DNA of 64,000 nucleotides from NCBI GenBank assembly GCA_030141605.1, contig JAQGDQ010000100.1:1-64000 (forward strand). Direction: 5' to 3'. Every line of letters starts with the position of its first letter. Position 1 is the stretch's first letter. Below the pieces are notes generated by a model. The model saw only the letters and a program-made list of their open reading frames with translations. It was not told the origin of the DNA and did no database searches. Below, piece by piece: positions 45,175 through 55,850 of the stretch. The DNA is from Tubiluchus corallicola (Eukaryota > Priapulida > Priapulimorpha > Priapulimorphida > Tubiluchidae). A program made the position numbers and the translations under genes.

Positions 45175-45633
45175 TCATCTTGAAGCAAATAAATTTGTAG
45201 TTAACAGGGAACAATTTTCTCGTACAAAATTCACCGCACAAGAGGAAGAAGGAAAACTCGATTTATAAGCCGGCGTTCTGCATTTAAAAACGCCCATTGT
45301 TAAAGGTAAAATTATGAGAAGTAGCTGCAATCCGCTGTTTCTAATAAACTGTCCGCGTTTGGAAATATGAAGCGAACCATGAAGAGAGACCCTAAGAGCG
45401 CCTTCCACTAAAGCAGCAAAAATGTTTAATGGAACAAGAGAATACAGGATTGACTCTATGGTGAGAGACAAGATCATAGAGTATAGTACCACACTAAGGA
45501 ATGTACACTTTCGAGCACGAACACCACTTTTCAATTGATTCTTCGCCACTTTTGTAATCAAAAGAACAAGGAAGACTGTAAGACTGACGAGGAAGACATA
45601 AAACACCGATATGTTGGTAAAAAGCATCAGCAT
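45175..45633 (-). CDS. hypothetical multi-pass membrane protein, 152 residues
   Basis: An open frame begins with ATG at 45633 after an in-frame TAG. It has hydrophobic stretches at about residues 3-27 (FYVFLVSLTVFLVLLIT), 44-74 (FLSVVLYSMILSLTIES and LVPLNIFAALVEG) and 102-115 (LQLLLIILPLTMGVF), separated by basic loops. It could be the last exon or relic of a seven-helix receptor, but no signature motif is present and no neighbour supports it. Confidence 0.35.
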   Translation of the reverse strand: MLMLFTNISVFYVFLVSLTVFLVLLITKVAKNQLKSGVRARKCTFLSVVLYSMILSLTIESILYSLVPLNIFAALVEGALRVSLHGSLHISKRGQFIRNSGLQLLLIILPLTMGVFKCRTPAYKSSFPSSSCAVNFVRENCSLLTTNLFASR

Positions 45634-45949
45634 ATTTAATCTTCCTAACACCTAGGCTTCACTTTTTTGCATTTAAACGGTAAGCCAGTCTCTGCCTGGG
45701 CAGTTCAGTTTCCTTCAAAACTGGATGAGCAAATTGGAGTTGTCTAGTGGGGCAATGCGGAAATTACTACATAGGCGTCAAGCTTAGAGAGTACTGCTTC
45801 TCGTTGAACAATGATAAACAATGATAGTGTCCAATTACGTTAATGTTAAACTTGTTCTTTCAATTAATAGATTGGAGTTGCTTATTACGTTTCTATAATC
45901 TCGTGTTGCTGCTTGAGTTATTGGGGTTAGTTTAGTTTAAACATAATTT

Positions 45950-46425
45950 ATTTAGGATTAGATCAGACAGTTTGTACAACATGATTTAAGATCTTCACCA
46001 CAACAGACTTTATACACTATTTACAAGAATATTTACAGTAAGAATAGACTATACTTAGTTTTTAGTATACTTTAGTATACTAAAGTTTTACTACAGTGCT
46101 ACATTAGACATTAGTAAAAAATGGCGGTTAGTAAATATTAATGTACGATTATTTAAGAATGATGCATTTTATATCAGATAGAAACTACTGGAAGCGTTTA
46201 GTACATAATATAAAGTCATGTATACATTGGAATATTTTGCAGTTAGTAACATAGTTAAATTCATCTTTACCGAATAATAACAACTTCAACAGATCATTAT
46301 TTCCTAAGACAGCTATATTAAGGTTTTCGGGCTGAAGTATTGCATTTAATTTATCAAACATAACTACCCTAGCTAGTTGATACAATGGGCAGTGCAACAA
46401 AAAGTGTTCAACAGACAAGTTATTG
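45950..46425 (-). pseudogene. LINE 3' end with C-terminal Cys-His motif
   Basis: On the minus strand the frame from 46418 reads SVEHFLLHCPLYQLARVVMF, the conserved end of the RNase H/zinc-finger-like region of many LINE ORF2 proteins, and stops at 46185. Downstream AT-rich 3' UTR contains the perfect palindrome CTTTAGTATACTAAAG (46070-46085). The element is 5'-truncated exactly where repeat copy B begins. Confidence 0.75.
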
Positions 46426-46429
46426 GGGT

Positions 46430-46855
46430 TACGTGATAACTTGCTGTGTTAACTCGGTAATAGTTCATTTGTTCACCCAATCATTCGCTCATTATTTCAT
46501 CTAGTTACTTATATTATTTTTATTATTCCCTTGTTTGGTCGTTTGTTGTCCTGTTTGTCCATGCAGCTGTTTGTTGTTCTTTTTGTTCATTCAGTCATTC
46601 ATGTCGTCACTCGCTAATATAGCCCCTCATACGTTTGCTTGTCTGTTGTTCTGTCGCTTGTCCATTCGTTCATTTATGACTGAATTTAAGAACAGCTAAG
46701 ACACAGTATTCACGAAACCAATTCTACAAGCGTACGCTGTGACTATAGGGCTATAAGCAAAGTTATGATACATTACAGACTGAAAATTGTTAAAAAAACG
46801 TGTCCATTACCGGAGTAATTACAACCTAGTCTGTTAAGAAATACAAACACAAATA
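46430..46855. repeat. dispersed repeat, copy B
   Basis: It aligns over its length with 18183-18550. Shared blocks include TTACTTATATTATTT, CAGTCATTCATGTCGTCA, GCTTGTCCATTC and TTCATTTATGA. It is longer than copy A by several small insertions. Its position next to a truncated LINE repeats the arrangement of copy A. Confidence 0.65.
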
Positions 46856-46953
46856 CCAAAAATGGCTTCTCTTGGCAATAGCAGCAAAACATGGGCGAGT
46901 GAACTAAAGATGAGAGTTTGGCTTTAGTTGTTAAACTCAAAAGTTTACCATGG

Positions 46954-47122
46954 TAGAAGTTAACTCCTAAAGCAACTGAAATATATTTTCCAATTTAGAA
47001 TCACCAAGAGAGAACAAATAATTCAATTGTAGAAGTTAAATAAAAACCTCCTAAAGCAGCTGAAATATATTTTCCAATTTAGAATCACCAAGAGAGAACA
47101 AATAATTCAATTGTACAAGTAA
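46954..47122. repeat. tandem duplication, 84-bp period, two copies
   Basis: Two near-identical copies share CTGAAATATATTTTCCAATT and AATCACCAAGAGAGAACAAA. Differences are limited to a few bases, so the duplication is recent. Confidence 0.92.
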
Positions 47123-47589
47123 ATAAAGGGAGTACCAGACAGCTTTTTCATAATAAAAACAAATCTAGTGTGGGCACTAACAAATAATTACTGAGCATCA
47201 ACTACGTCCCAAGAAAATTGCGCATTGAGCGAAATACACCTAGTTGTAATCCAACTGCATCAAAGCAAAACAGTAAGGCCCGACGAGAAATAATAAGAAC
47301 TGAAATAGTCTAATTTTTTGGGAGAAAAAATAATTGCTCATTTATTTCGAAAGATTGTGCTGCTTCCAAGACAATTTCTATAATTATGAATATGGAAGCA
47401 GTGCAAGCTTTAGAAGCGTCATGTAGAATAAATTATTTTGGATTATAATGCTTCTAATGCCAGCTTTATTGGAGGTTTAGTTAATTTTTAGCAAGTGCGA
47501 AAATAACTGAAGAACACCATTTACTTTTTCCGTTTTATACTTTCATCAATTTAATTTGTTTTTAGTGTTGATTAAACAATTTCCTATCT

Positions 47590-47690
47590 TATTGTTGTTG
47601 TTGTTGCTATTACTATTACTGTATTACTGTCACTGTTGTTGCCAATGTCTCCGTCGTTGCTATTGTTATTGTTTTTGTTATTTAACTTCA
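47590..47690. repeat. cryptic TTG/TTA/CTG triplet tract
   Basis: Imperfect pyrimidine-rich triplets give an artefactual Leu-rich frame. A minus-strand frame at 47702-47908 beside it (SSRARKTEYERELKCLLEGK) has no recognisable family and was not called. Confidence 0.75.
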
Positions 47691-48033
47691 ATGATGAAAG
47701 TTTATCTTAGACAACATATAGGTATGCACAACATTAACAAGTTACCTAGGTCTTCATACGCACATTCGCTTATTAGTTTTCCTTCTAATAAGCATTTTAG
47801 TTCTCTTTCGTATTCTGTTTTCCTCGCCCGAGATGATAACGATTCGGCATAGGGTGCACCTATGAAATATAGTGAATCATTGTTATTTGTCATGTATGTA
47901 TTTTCCAAAAAAACATAAACATAATTTTATATTTAAAGCCAGCCATTAAGTAGTTGTACATCTCGATGCGGAATTAATCATTTAATGTTTATTTCGAGTT
48001 TTGATTAAATCTGGAATCATGCTCTTACGGACA

Positions 48034-48064
48034 CTACCTATATATATATATATATATAGGTAGT
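48034..48064. repeat. (TA)n palindrome
   Basis: CACTACCTATATATAT...ATATATAGGTAGT forms a perfect inverted repeat around a TA tract, likely to extrude as a hairpin. Confidence 0.9.
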
Positions 48065-50829
48065 ATATAGTAAATAGTAAAGTTTACTGACTTTAATTAA
48101 CACCCTCTTGGGGTCTAAGGAAACTTTGAAACCATCTTCTCCTGAAACTAGGTAGTATACTTGGGCACATTACCAACTAACGTCATTTAGCTCTACTCAA
48201 GTTTCGGTAAACAACTGAAGCTATTCTCACTTTTAGGATGGGCGCAAAATTAATGACATTTAATAAACTGTCTTGGGATCATTACATATCGCTCACAGGT
48301 TCTTTTTACTACTAAAACGTTCATTAATACTGGATCAGCACAATAGCACATTTTCCCTGCCTCATCGTTCACGTATTTCTCATCACTCGCTTTTTGCTGC
48401 AGCGCTTTAATTCAATTCCTAGTCGACATTTCATTGTAATTAGACGAACAATGGCTGTATATTTCCCATTCGGTATCATCAATTTCAGCCTTTGAGACCA
48501 CTGATTTTTACAACTTTAATTTGTTAAACACTTCAAATGGAAAATTCCACCTGAAATTTAAATGTATGTTTGTAACAGTAGATTGAAACGACATACATGT
48601 AAATTAAGAAGTACAAAATATACAAAATTGGAGTTACCATAGTTACCATTATTATAGGAATTAAATTTATTGCATAAACGATATAAGTTTACCGACGATT
48701 TATACATAAGCAAACAAATAGAGACTAACTGTCTTAAACGAAGTTGATGTATAAACGTGTTTAGACACAACTATTGGCACTGACATGTTTCTCTTAATAT
48801 ACCAGACGCATTTCGGCCCAACGCGTAATTAAAAGTTGCAATATTTGTAAGTACCTAGTTTGTGAGAGCGCACAGACCTATGCAACTAAAATGTGCACAA
48901 CAAAAAGTTGCAATCTGAGCTCAAAGTGTTCCGTAAACCTACTTGTTTTGAAAGAGCGCGCGCTGACGTACAATATTTAATTGAGCCACTTTTACTCAAG
49001 TTAACCATAGTTACTCAAGTGTAAGAAGAAAGCGGTGACTTATGAAGAGGCAATTTTAAACATATAAAAGATATAAAAGAAACATGAGAGACATAACAGT
49101 TAAAGTAAGAGGATAAATCATTCTTAACATCTTTGCGGTCTTCTTTCAAGAAATTCATTCCAGAGAGTCAAAGAAGGACGCTCAAAAATTGGAGACGAAA
49201 ATATGAAGTTTGAACGTGAACAACGACAGTACAATCAACACATCCTGACTACCGCCATAGCACACATTTTTTGTACTACTGATTTTTCCCTGCTCTGCAG
49301 CTTCACAATGACAGACATCCCTTACAATTATACTCCCGGCCCCTCACATCTTACTTAAACCCATGATACAGTGTCCAGTATGCCAGTCGCAGTTGCCTCA
49401 GAAAAAAATGCCCTCACCATGAAATATATGAACAGTAAGTTACATAAAATTCGCCCTTCTAAATAACTAACATATTTACATGTTTATCCCATGAATTAGT
49501 ACTGCTAAACAACCGCTGTATTTAAATTACGAACCTTACAACTGAGTGAGTTCTCCCATTCTTTCACTTTTATACAGCTTTTATTCTTAAGGTAATGTAT
49601 GCTAATATATTACAGCTACTACACCAGAGAGTTAAAATGGTGCAATAGATAAATAATTATGTTGTAAAACAACTATGTAGAGCAGTAAGATATGGGCAAG
49701 GATAAGAGTCGTTTCCTTAGGTGAAGTTTTTCTCCCCTTGATGTCAGTAATGTACAGCCTATAATAATTTGCAAAATTTCATCAAAATTACTCGAATTTC
49801 TGGGTAATAACCAGAGAATTTACTCGGTTGTGCCCATAAGACCACATTTTCATCAACTGCTGTTTAATTATTGGATCACCCAATACTTTTTATAAGTTTT
49901 ATTTCTTTTTTGGAAAGTGAAGTGCACTAATGTGAGTAACTTTCTTCGAAATTTAGATGCCAGTTGCGCATTTAAAAATTGCATCTCTACGCACTCGATT
50001 TCGTCACACCAGCAAAATTATTCGTCTGAGCGAGGGCTTCCAGTTACCAACGTTTCTAATTTTGCTCATCTGTTTTACTATACTGCCATTAACTTTGCAT
50101 CATAAGCATATTATTCGAGCTTTAATGATAGATTGTCTACTCGTTTGAAGAAATAAATTTTTATTGGTTTTTCCAGGTTTATCTCGGATTCTTGGTGTTC
50201 GTAAGCAATATAAAAAGCATCATGATCGTCGTGCAGAGTATGTCTAAGAGTATCTTTCCAGGCTGTAAGTCGCTAAATAGCTACTTATGCTAACGATGTG
50301 TTAAATGAGCGACAGCAAACAAGTTGGAAATAGAAGTGTAAATAACGACCTTCGCGGCAGCACATCTCTTGGTTACACATCTAATTAAAATGAACATTAG
50401 CGAGTTACATTATAAGTTAATAACGTAACCGGACTGCTAGGTAAATCATGTGTTGCGCAATCATCGCAATGAAGCCGCGAAACTGCACTAAATGCACACA
50501 CGCATACAGAAACCAAAATGTGATGTTTTAATGCGCTCATGCTTCTCTGCTTAAGTTCCAAACTTCAAATATTAAGCCTGTAGTCGAAGGCAGTCGTATA
50601 ATGTTGATCGCCATACTCGACGGCGTAAATCCGGATAAAAGGCATACTAAGATACTAAGTATGTGCCTACTTTATCATCGTATATAGTGTAAGTGACCCT
50701 TCGGGGAATCCTTCAAACTTAGTAGGTTTCATGAACAGCAGCTGCGATTTTTTGCTGTTTCCCAATGGATTATTTGCCCCATATTTGTCATCATACTATA
50801 TTTGATAAAAATCTTTACAACTATGTAAA
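48065..50829. other. intergenic, nothing recognised
   Basis: I see no exon with acceptable splice context and no repeat family. Short frames at 48558-48770 and 49917-50148 lack supporting features. Confidence 0.4.
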
Positions 50830-50975
50830 GATAAATATTTTGACAACTATGTATGTGTGATCATACTACTACATAATGATAAAGATTTTGACAACTATGT
50901 ATGTGTGGTCATACTACTACATAATGATAAAGATTTTGACAACTATGTATGTGTGGTCATACAACTATGTAACTA
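50830..50975. repeat. 48-bp tandem repeat, three copies
   Basis: Three units of TTTTGACAACTATGTATGTG-type sequence occur at 48-bp spacing (TGAC at 50841, 50889, 50937). The last is followed after 30 bp by a CT microsatellite. Confidence 0.93.
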
Positions 50976-50996
50976 GAAAGCGTACCGAGGCTCTCT

Positions 50997-50999
<3 letters not shown>

Positions 51000-51085
<86 letters not shown>
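51000..51085. repeat. (CT)n microsatellite
   Basis: Nearly pure CT dinucleotides. The Ser/Leu and Arg/Glu frames over it are artefacts. Confidence 0.97.
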
Positions 51086-51088
<3 letters not shown>

Positions 51089-51389
51089 CTCTCATACAGA
51101 ATTAATAAAGCACAACGCAAAGAATACCAGACGCACTTCGGTAACCAAAGATCACTTATAAGAGTGAATCTAGAAAGATTAACAATCAAATCAGAGGGAA
51201 TTAGACGCGCACTAATAACCTGCAGGAGTATTCCCTGCTGACGTAACGTCTGTACTGCTCTTATAATCACTCACGCTTGATCAGCTAGCTGCTTAATTAA
51301 TTGGAATTTGAGGTTCGTTTGGTTGATTAACGTAATAAGAGAAGGCAGATTTATGCATTTATTACGTAAGCAGTGGTTCATGTTTTAGT

Positions 51390-53156
51390 CCAGTTAAATT
51401 GTAGCAGTCATCTGAACAAATTGCAACAAAAATATTTGCACTTTCATCTTAGGTGTTCAAAAAAATGTGCTGATTAACATATTAAAAATCTACTGCAACT
51501 AGTTGGTGAAACCTCAAAACTGCAAGAAGCTATCGGCCATTACCAAAAAACGAGAGTTTTGCTGCAACTAAATTTTAAATTAAGGATAATAAACTGCAGG
51601 TATACACCTATATTTTTAAGATCAAAGAAAACAATGGAGACAATGGATCTCTCAGATTATCAAAACATCTCAGAACCACAAAAATGAAAATATGCCCGCC
51701 ATTACCAAAAAAACGGTTTCTGCGCTGTAACTGAGTTGTAAGGTGTCCAAATGTGTCCACACCCTTGTTTTTTAAGTTTTTTCGCTAGTTACAAGTATCG
51801 TAATAACCAAATACGACTCTTTTTCTAAAAAGCATATCAAGACTCATTTAATCCTTAGTTACTGCAAACCTAAATTGTTTACTAATTATTATAACTAATT
51901 TTAAGTTCTTTAATTTTTATATTTAGTACCTACCATGTTTGGTACAAATTTAGTTATTATTTCTTATAATAATTAGTCTTTTTAGTCAGATTAAACTTGT
52001 AAGACTTATGAAAATCCACAGTGTGTTGATATACAGACCTGTCCTTTGTAACACAGGTGGCAAATAATTTTCACGTTTTGTCATTTAACCCCTTGAACGT
52101 TCCGGGTACATCTTGGGCGAAAGTCATTCAGCTGTTGGCTCACTCTGTCTTCTAGTAACTACTAGTAGTAAATGGACTACTGTTAATACTGTTAGTAACA
52201 TAAACTGGTAAATGGACTGTAAATTATATATATTTGGACATGCTTGGACTGACTTGGTCCCATGCCATCTGCATGTGTGTTCAAAGACAATTACTATGTG
52301 ATGGGTCAATGTTACTAGCTCAACATCAATGTGTCGAGGTTAATGACCTTGGCTTTAAGCAGCTACCAGTCCATTTTAGTTTAAAAGCTGCTTACATAGT
52401 TCTTAAAACGTGTCAGCGTCAATGTTAAAATCAACACGGCCCATTGCAGGTTGGTACCGTTTAGAGACAAATTGACCATTAAGCTAATAAGGCTATAACG
52501 TTAAGCTTTAAATTTTGTTAGGCCCTTGGAATCCTGAGACCGATGCAAATACAGATAACAGAAATACAAATAAAATGATATTGAAAAGGAATGCTAATTA
52601 ATAACTTTCCTTTTGCTCTTAAAACACTGCTAGTGTACAGCTTAGCGGTTATTTTGCTGCTTACTTTAAGCATTTTGCAGTTAAAATTTGTTAACCAGTA
52701 TACAGATGAAATTAGTTATTATGACATTCGTTAGTTATGGTGACGTACTTGTCACATTCTCTGACCTTAGAAACATGGATATGGATACAACCTTAGCCAC
52801 ACTAAAGCATTTTACTACTTAGTTATAGTACGAAAACGAAATGTTTTGCTAATGGCGGATATATTTCTCATTTTTAGGTTTCGGAGATGTTCTGATAATG
52901 TTAGAAATACTGTCATTGTTCTCTTTTACCTTAAAAACATAGGTGTTTGCCTACATTTCGGCTTTCTTTAGACACTTTTTGGTGTGTTGTAGCAAAATTC
53001 TCGGTGTTTGTCAATGCCCGACAGTTTTTTGCAGTTTTGAGGGTTTCCACCAACTTGTGTGTTGTAGATTTTTAGTATGTTAATCATCATGTTTTTCTGT
53101 AAAAAAATTGTTACAATTTGTTCACGTGATCACCTAAAATAAGCTAGATTAACTGA
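51390..53156. mobile_element. large imperfect inverted-repeat structure, arms about 340 bp
   Basis: The left arm (51390-51731) is the diverged reverse complement of the right arm (52822-53156), with about 1.09 kb between them. Matching pairs include GAACAAATTGCAAC (left) with GTTACAATTTGTTC (right), CTTGCAGTTTTGAGG-type blocks, ACACCTAT with ATAGGTGT, and CGCCATTA with TAATGGCG. No transposase frame is visible in the loop. It may be a foldback-type element or two copies of one repeat in opposite directions. Confidence 0.6.
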
Positions 53157-53485
53157 ACCAATGTTGGGAAACGAACCTCTTGTATTTTCATTAAATTTAT
53201 GACAGAGTCATTAAAGTTTCTCTTTTATACTGCGCTGTATCCTGTAGTAGAAGTGTACGGAGTGATGCCTTACAAAAGTTGCATAATGAATGCAGCGGAA
53301 TTGTGACCCAAAGTTCAAATCTATGTTTGTTCACGAGTTTTCCCCATTTCATTCTCCGGGAAAATTTTTGCTTGATGCCTACTAATAAATGCCGTTTCAT
53401 TTTACAATATATATGTTATATATATATATGTTAACAATATATAGTAAATATTGACGACGGTCGTGGTAGGGAATATAGTAATGTT

Positions 53486-53499
53486 GATGATGATGATGG

Positions 53500-53592
<93 letters not shown>

Positions 53593-53605
53593 CGATGATG
53601 ATGAC
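53486..53605. repeat. (GAT)n microsatellite
   Basis: About 40 GAT/ATG triplets with few interruptions. Poly-Met, poly-His and poly-Ile frames across it are artefacts. Confidence 0.97.
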
Positions 53606-53648
53606 AATGACGTGGGCTACAATCACATGGGCTCGCATGCATTATACG

Positions 53649-53685
53649 TATGCATAATGTATAATACAATTATACATTATGCATA
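53649..53685. repeat. 17-bp perfect hairpin
   Basis: TATGCATAATGTATAAT is followed by a 3-nt loop ACA and its exact reverse complement. Weaker pairing continues outward (GCATGCATTATA with TATGCATGTATTATA). Confidence 0.9.
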
Positions 53686-54014
53686 TATGCATGTATTATA
53701 GTTGCAATCTGAGCTGCACGCTCTCAAGCATTGGAACTCAAGCTAAATGGTATGGCAGTTTTGAATAGTTTGAAGTGAGATCGTTTTATGGAGACCAAGC
53801 TGAGTGCTGAATCCAATTTCATTAGCGGAAGTACTGGAAGCCATTGGATAGACGTGCAAAACTTGCTCACTTGCATGGTACGGGACTGAACTGTAACTTG
53901 AAAAGTCGTTCTCACCACCGTTTCAAGACATTAAATGCTGTCAATAAAAAATGTCTGTGAAGAATAAATGGCAAAAAATGTCTGTAAGTGTCAGTACAGA
54001 CACAATAGGCAGCC

Positions 54015-54224
54015 TTAATTAATGTTAAGTAATGTTGTCATTGGGTTTAAGATATTTAGTCCACTCGACTGACCCGAGAACAGCTGGGTGTGGTTCAATG
54101 TGCATTCAAGGTACAATGTACCACCTGTTTTAGCCTGCCAAATCATGTCAAGTTCACAACTATGTTGAGTACAGCTTGTCATTAAAACGCAGTAAAAGAA
54201 AAAAATCAAGATGGCAGCTAACAT
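54015..54224 (-). CDS. candidate secreted peptide or first exon, 69 residues
   Basis: ATG at 54224 opens MLAAILIFFFYCVLMTSC, a plausible signal peptide, followed by HSCELDMIWQAKTGGTLYLE and CTLNHTQLF with three further Cys-containing positions and one NHT sequon, ending at TAA. A GGTCAGT inside (after LFS) could be a splice donor. No family was recognised and no neighbouring exon was found. Confidence 0.25.
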   Translation of the reverse strand: MLAAILIFFFYCVLMTSCTQHSCELDMIWQAKTGGTLYLECTLNHTQLFSGQSSGLNILNPMTTLLNIN

Positions 54225-55379
54225 GGACTCCACAGAGGAACTGAAAGTTTAGCATTCGTGAATATCCAGGCCAAAAATATTTGAAGCGGTAGCAAAACGA
54301 CTTCACGGAGGAAACCATTGGTATTTAGGAAAAGCGACAAAAGATCCTGAGAGTTTCATAAACTAGAATTAAAAGAGGCTTAATGTTGTAATCAACCTAC
54401 GATGAGCAAGAGATTTCAGAGTTGGCGTCGAATTAGACTCGACAAAATTGTTAATACAATTTAGAAGTAACAGGTTGAGGTACCTACCCAGATGTGATGG
54501 TTTCTCATCAAAGATCAGAACATAAGTCAATGCCAAGCAATCAGATAAATCAGAAAGAGATGAAACGTCTATAGAGAGAGCTTTCAGCCAAAACAGCTTC
54601 TTTACGATGCGGGTTTCGAAACAGTTCAATGTAGCATATTCTTTTCTATACGAACGTGTAACAAACGTGATTAAATGTCAAATACTCTAATCTTATTATA
54701 TGTAGCTGCAACGTTGATTTTCTAATGTTCCAAGACGCCCTTGCATGGCATTGTTGTTTACCGTAGCATTTAGATTAAAGTGATACCACTAGCATCACCA
54801 TACTGAATGAATGCGACCTTTAATAGGGCTTCTGCGAAAAGCTGCGGTTTCCTAATTATCCCACTTATTCAAAACAGAATGACTAATGCTGTCTGGCACT
54901 AAACAAAATTCAGTCGCACAGCAAGCAAAACTGTATTGTGCTTAGGGTTTAAATGACGGAAATGAGGTAGTCTGGAGGGAATTCCTAATGGATGTTACCA
55001 TACATATGTTCCCGATGCCTCAATGACAGTAAGTGCCTGGTATTAAAGTGTAAATAAGCATTAAACGCTTTGTAAAGCGTAAAACGTCATTTATCGACAA
55101 GAAAGGAAAAGCGTTTTCTAAAGAAAGCTTATGGGCTTTACGGTGTTCCATATACTTTGCTAAAATTGTAAAACGAACTTCTTCTGGCTGGTTAGACTAC
55201 TCAACCTCTGCATAAACAGTTCTTCATTTCCTTCCATGGAAAGTAACCTCATAGCCAAATTATGCTGTCTATTAAACCATTACGCATCAAAATCGTAAAT
55301 TGTTTAGGAAATCAAAGCTGGTGTTTTTAAAGCTTCACACGGAATTAAGGTCACCATGATATCATTATCAGCGGCCCAA
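54225..55379. other. intergenic, nothing recognised
   Basis: A minus-strand frame at 54369-54629 (CFETRIVKKLFWLKAL) is open for 86 codons, with a possible GTAGGT donor inside, but has no family resemblance and no clear acceptor. Confidence 0.3.
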
Positions 55380-55850
55380 ATCATTGGGGAGGGCAGAGAG
55401 GAGGGGACAGGGAGGAGAAAAGAAAGAAGGAGAGGAAAGGAGAGGAGAGAAAAGGAGAGAGGAGGAAGAAAACAGAAGAAATGAGAAGAGAAGAGAAGAG
55501 AAGAGAAGAGAAGAGAAGAGAAGAGAAGAGAAGAGAGGAGAGGAGAGGAGAGGAGAGGAGAGGAGAGGAGAGGAGAGGCGAGGCGAGGCGAGGCGAGGCG
55601 AGGCGAGGCGAGGCGAGGCGAGGCGAGGCGAGGCGAGGCGAGGCGAGGCGAGGCGAGGCGAGGCGAGGCGAGGCGAGGCGAGGCGAGAAGAGAAGAGAAG
55701 AGAAGAGAAGAGAAGAGAAGAGAAGAGAAGAGAAGAGAAGAGAAGAGAAGAGAAGAGAAGAGAAGAGAAGAGAAGAGAAGAGAAGAGAAGAGAAGAGAAG
55801 AGAAGAGAAGAGAAGAGAAGAGAAGAGAAGAAAAGAAAAGAGTAAACGAT
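55380..55850. repeat. compound pentanucleotide polypurine tract
   Basis: The order is GGAGA-rich entry, (AAGAG)n at about 55486-55533, (GGAGA)n to 55577, (GGCGA)n to 55686, and (AGAAG)n to about 55840. The four units differ by single-base steps. One strand is almost entirely purine. Confidence 0.95.

Noticed and set aside
53397-53669. Poly-His, poly-Ile and poly-Met frames
   Set aside because: The GAT microsatellite in three frames.
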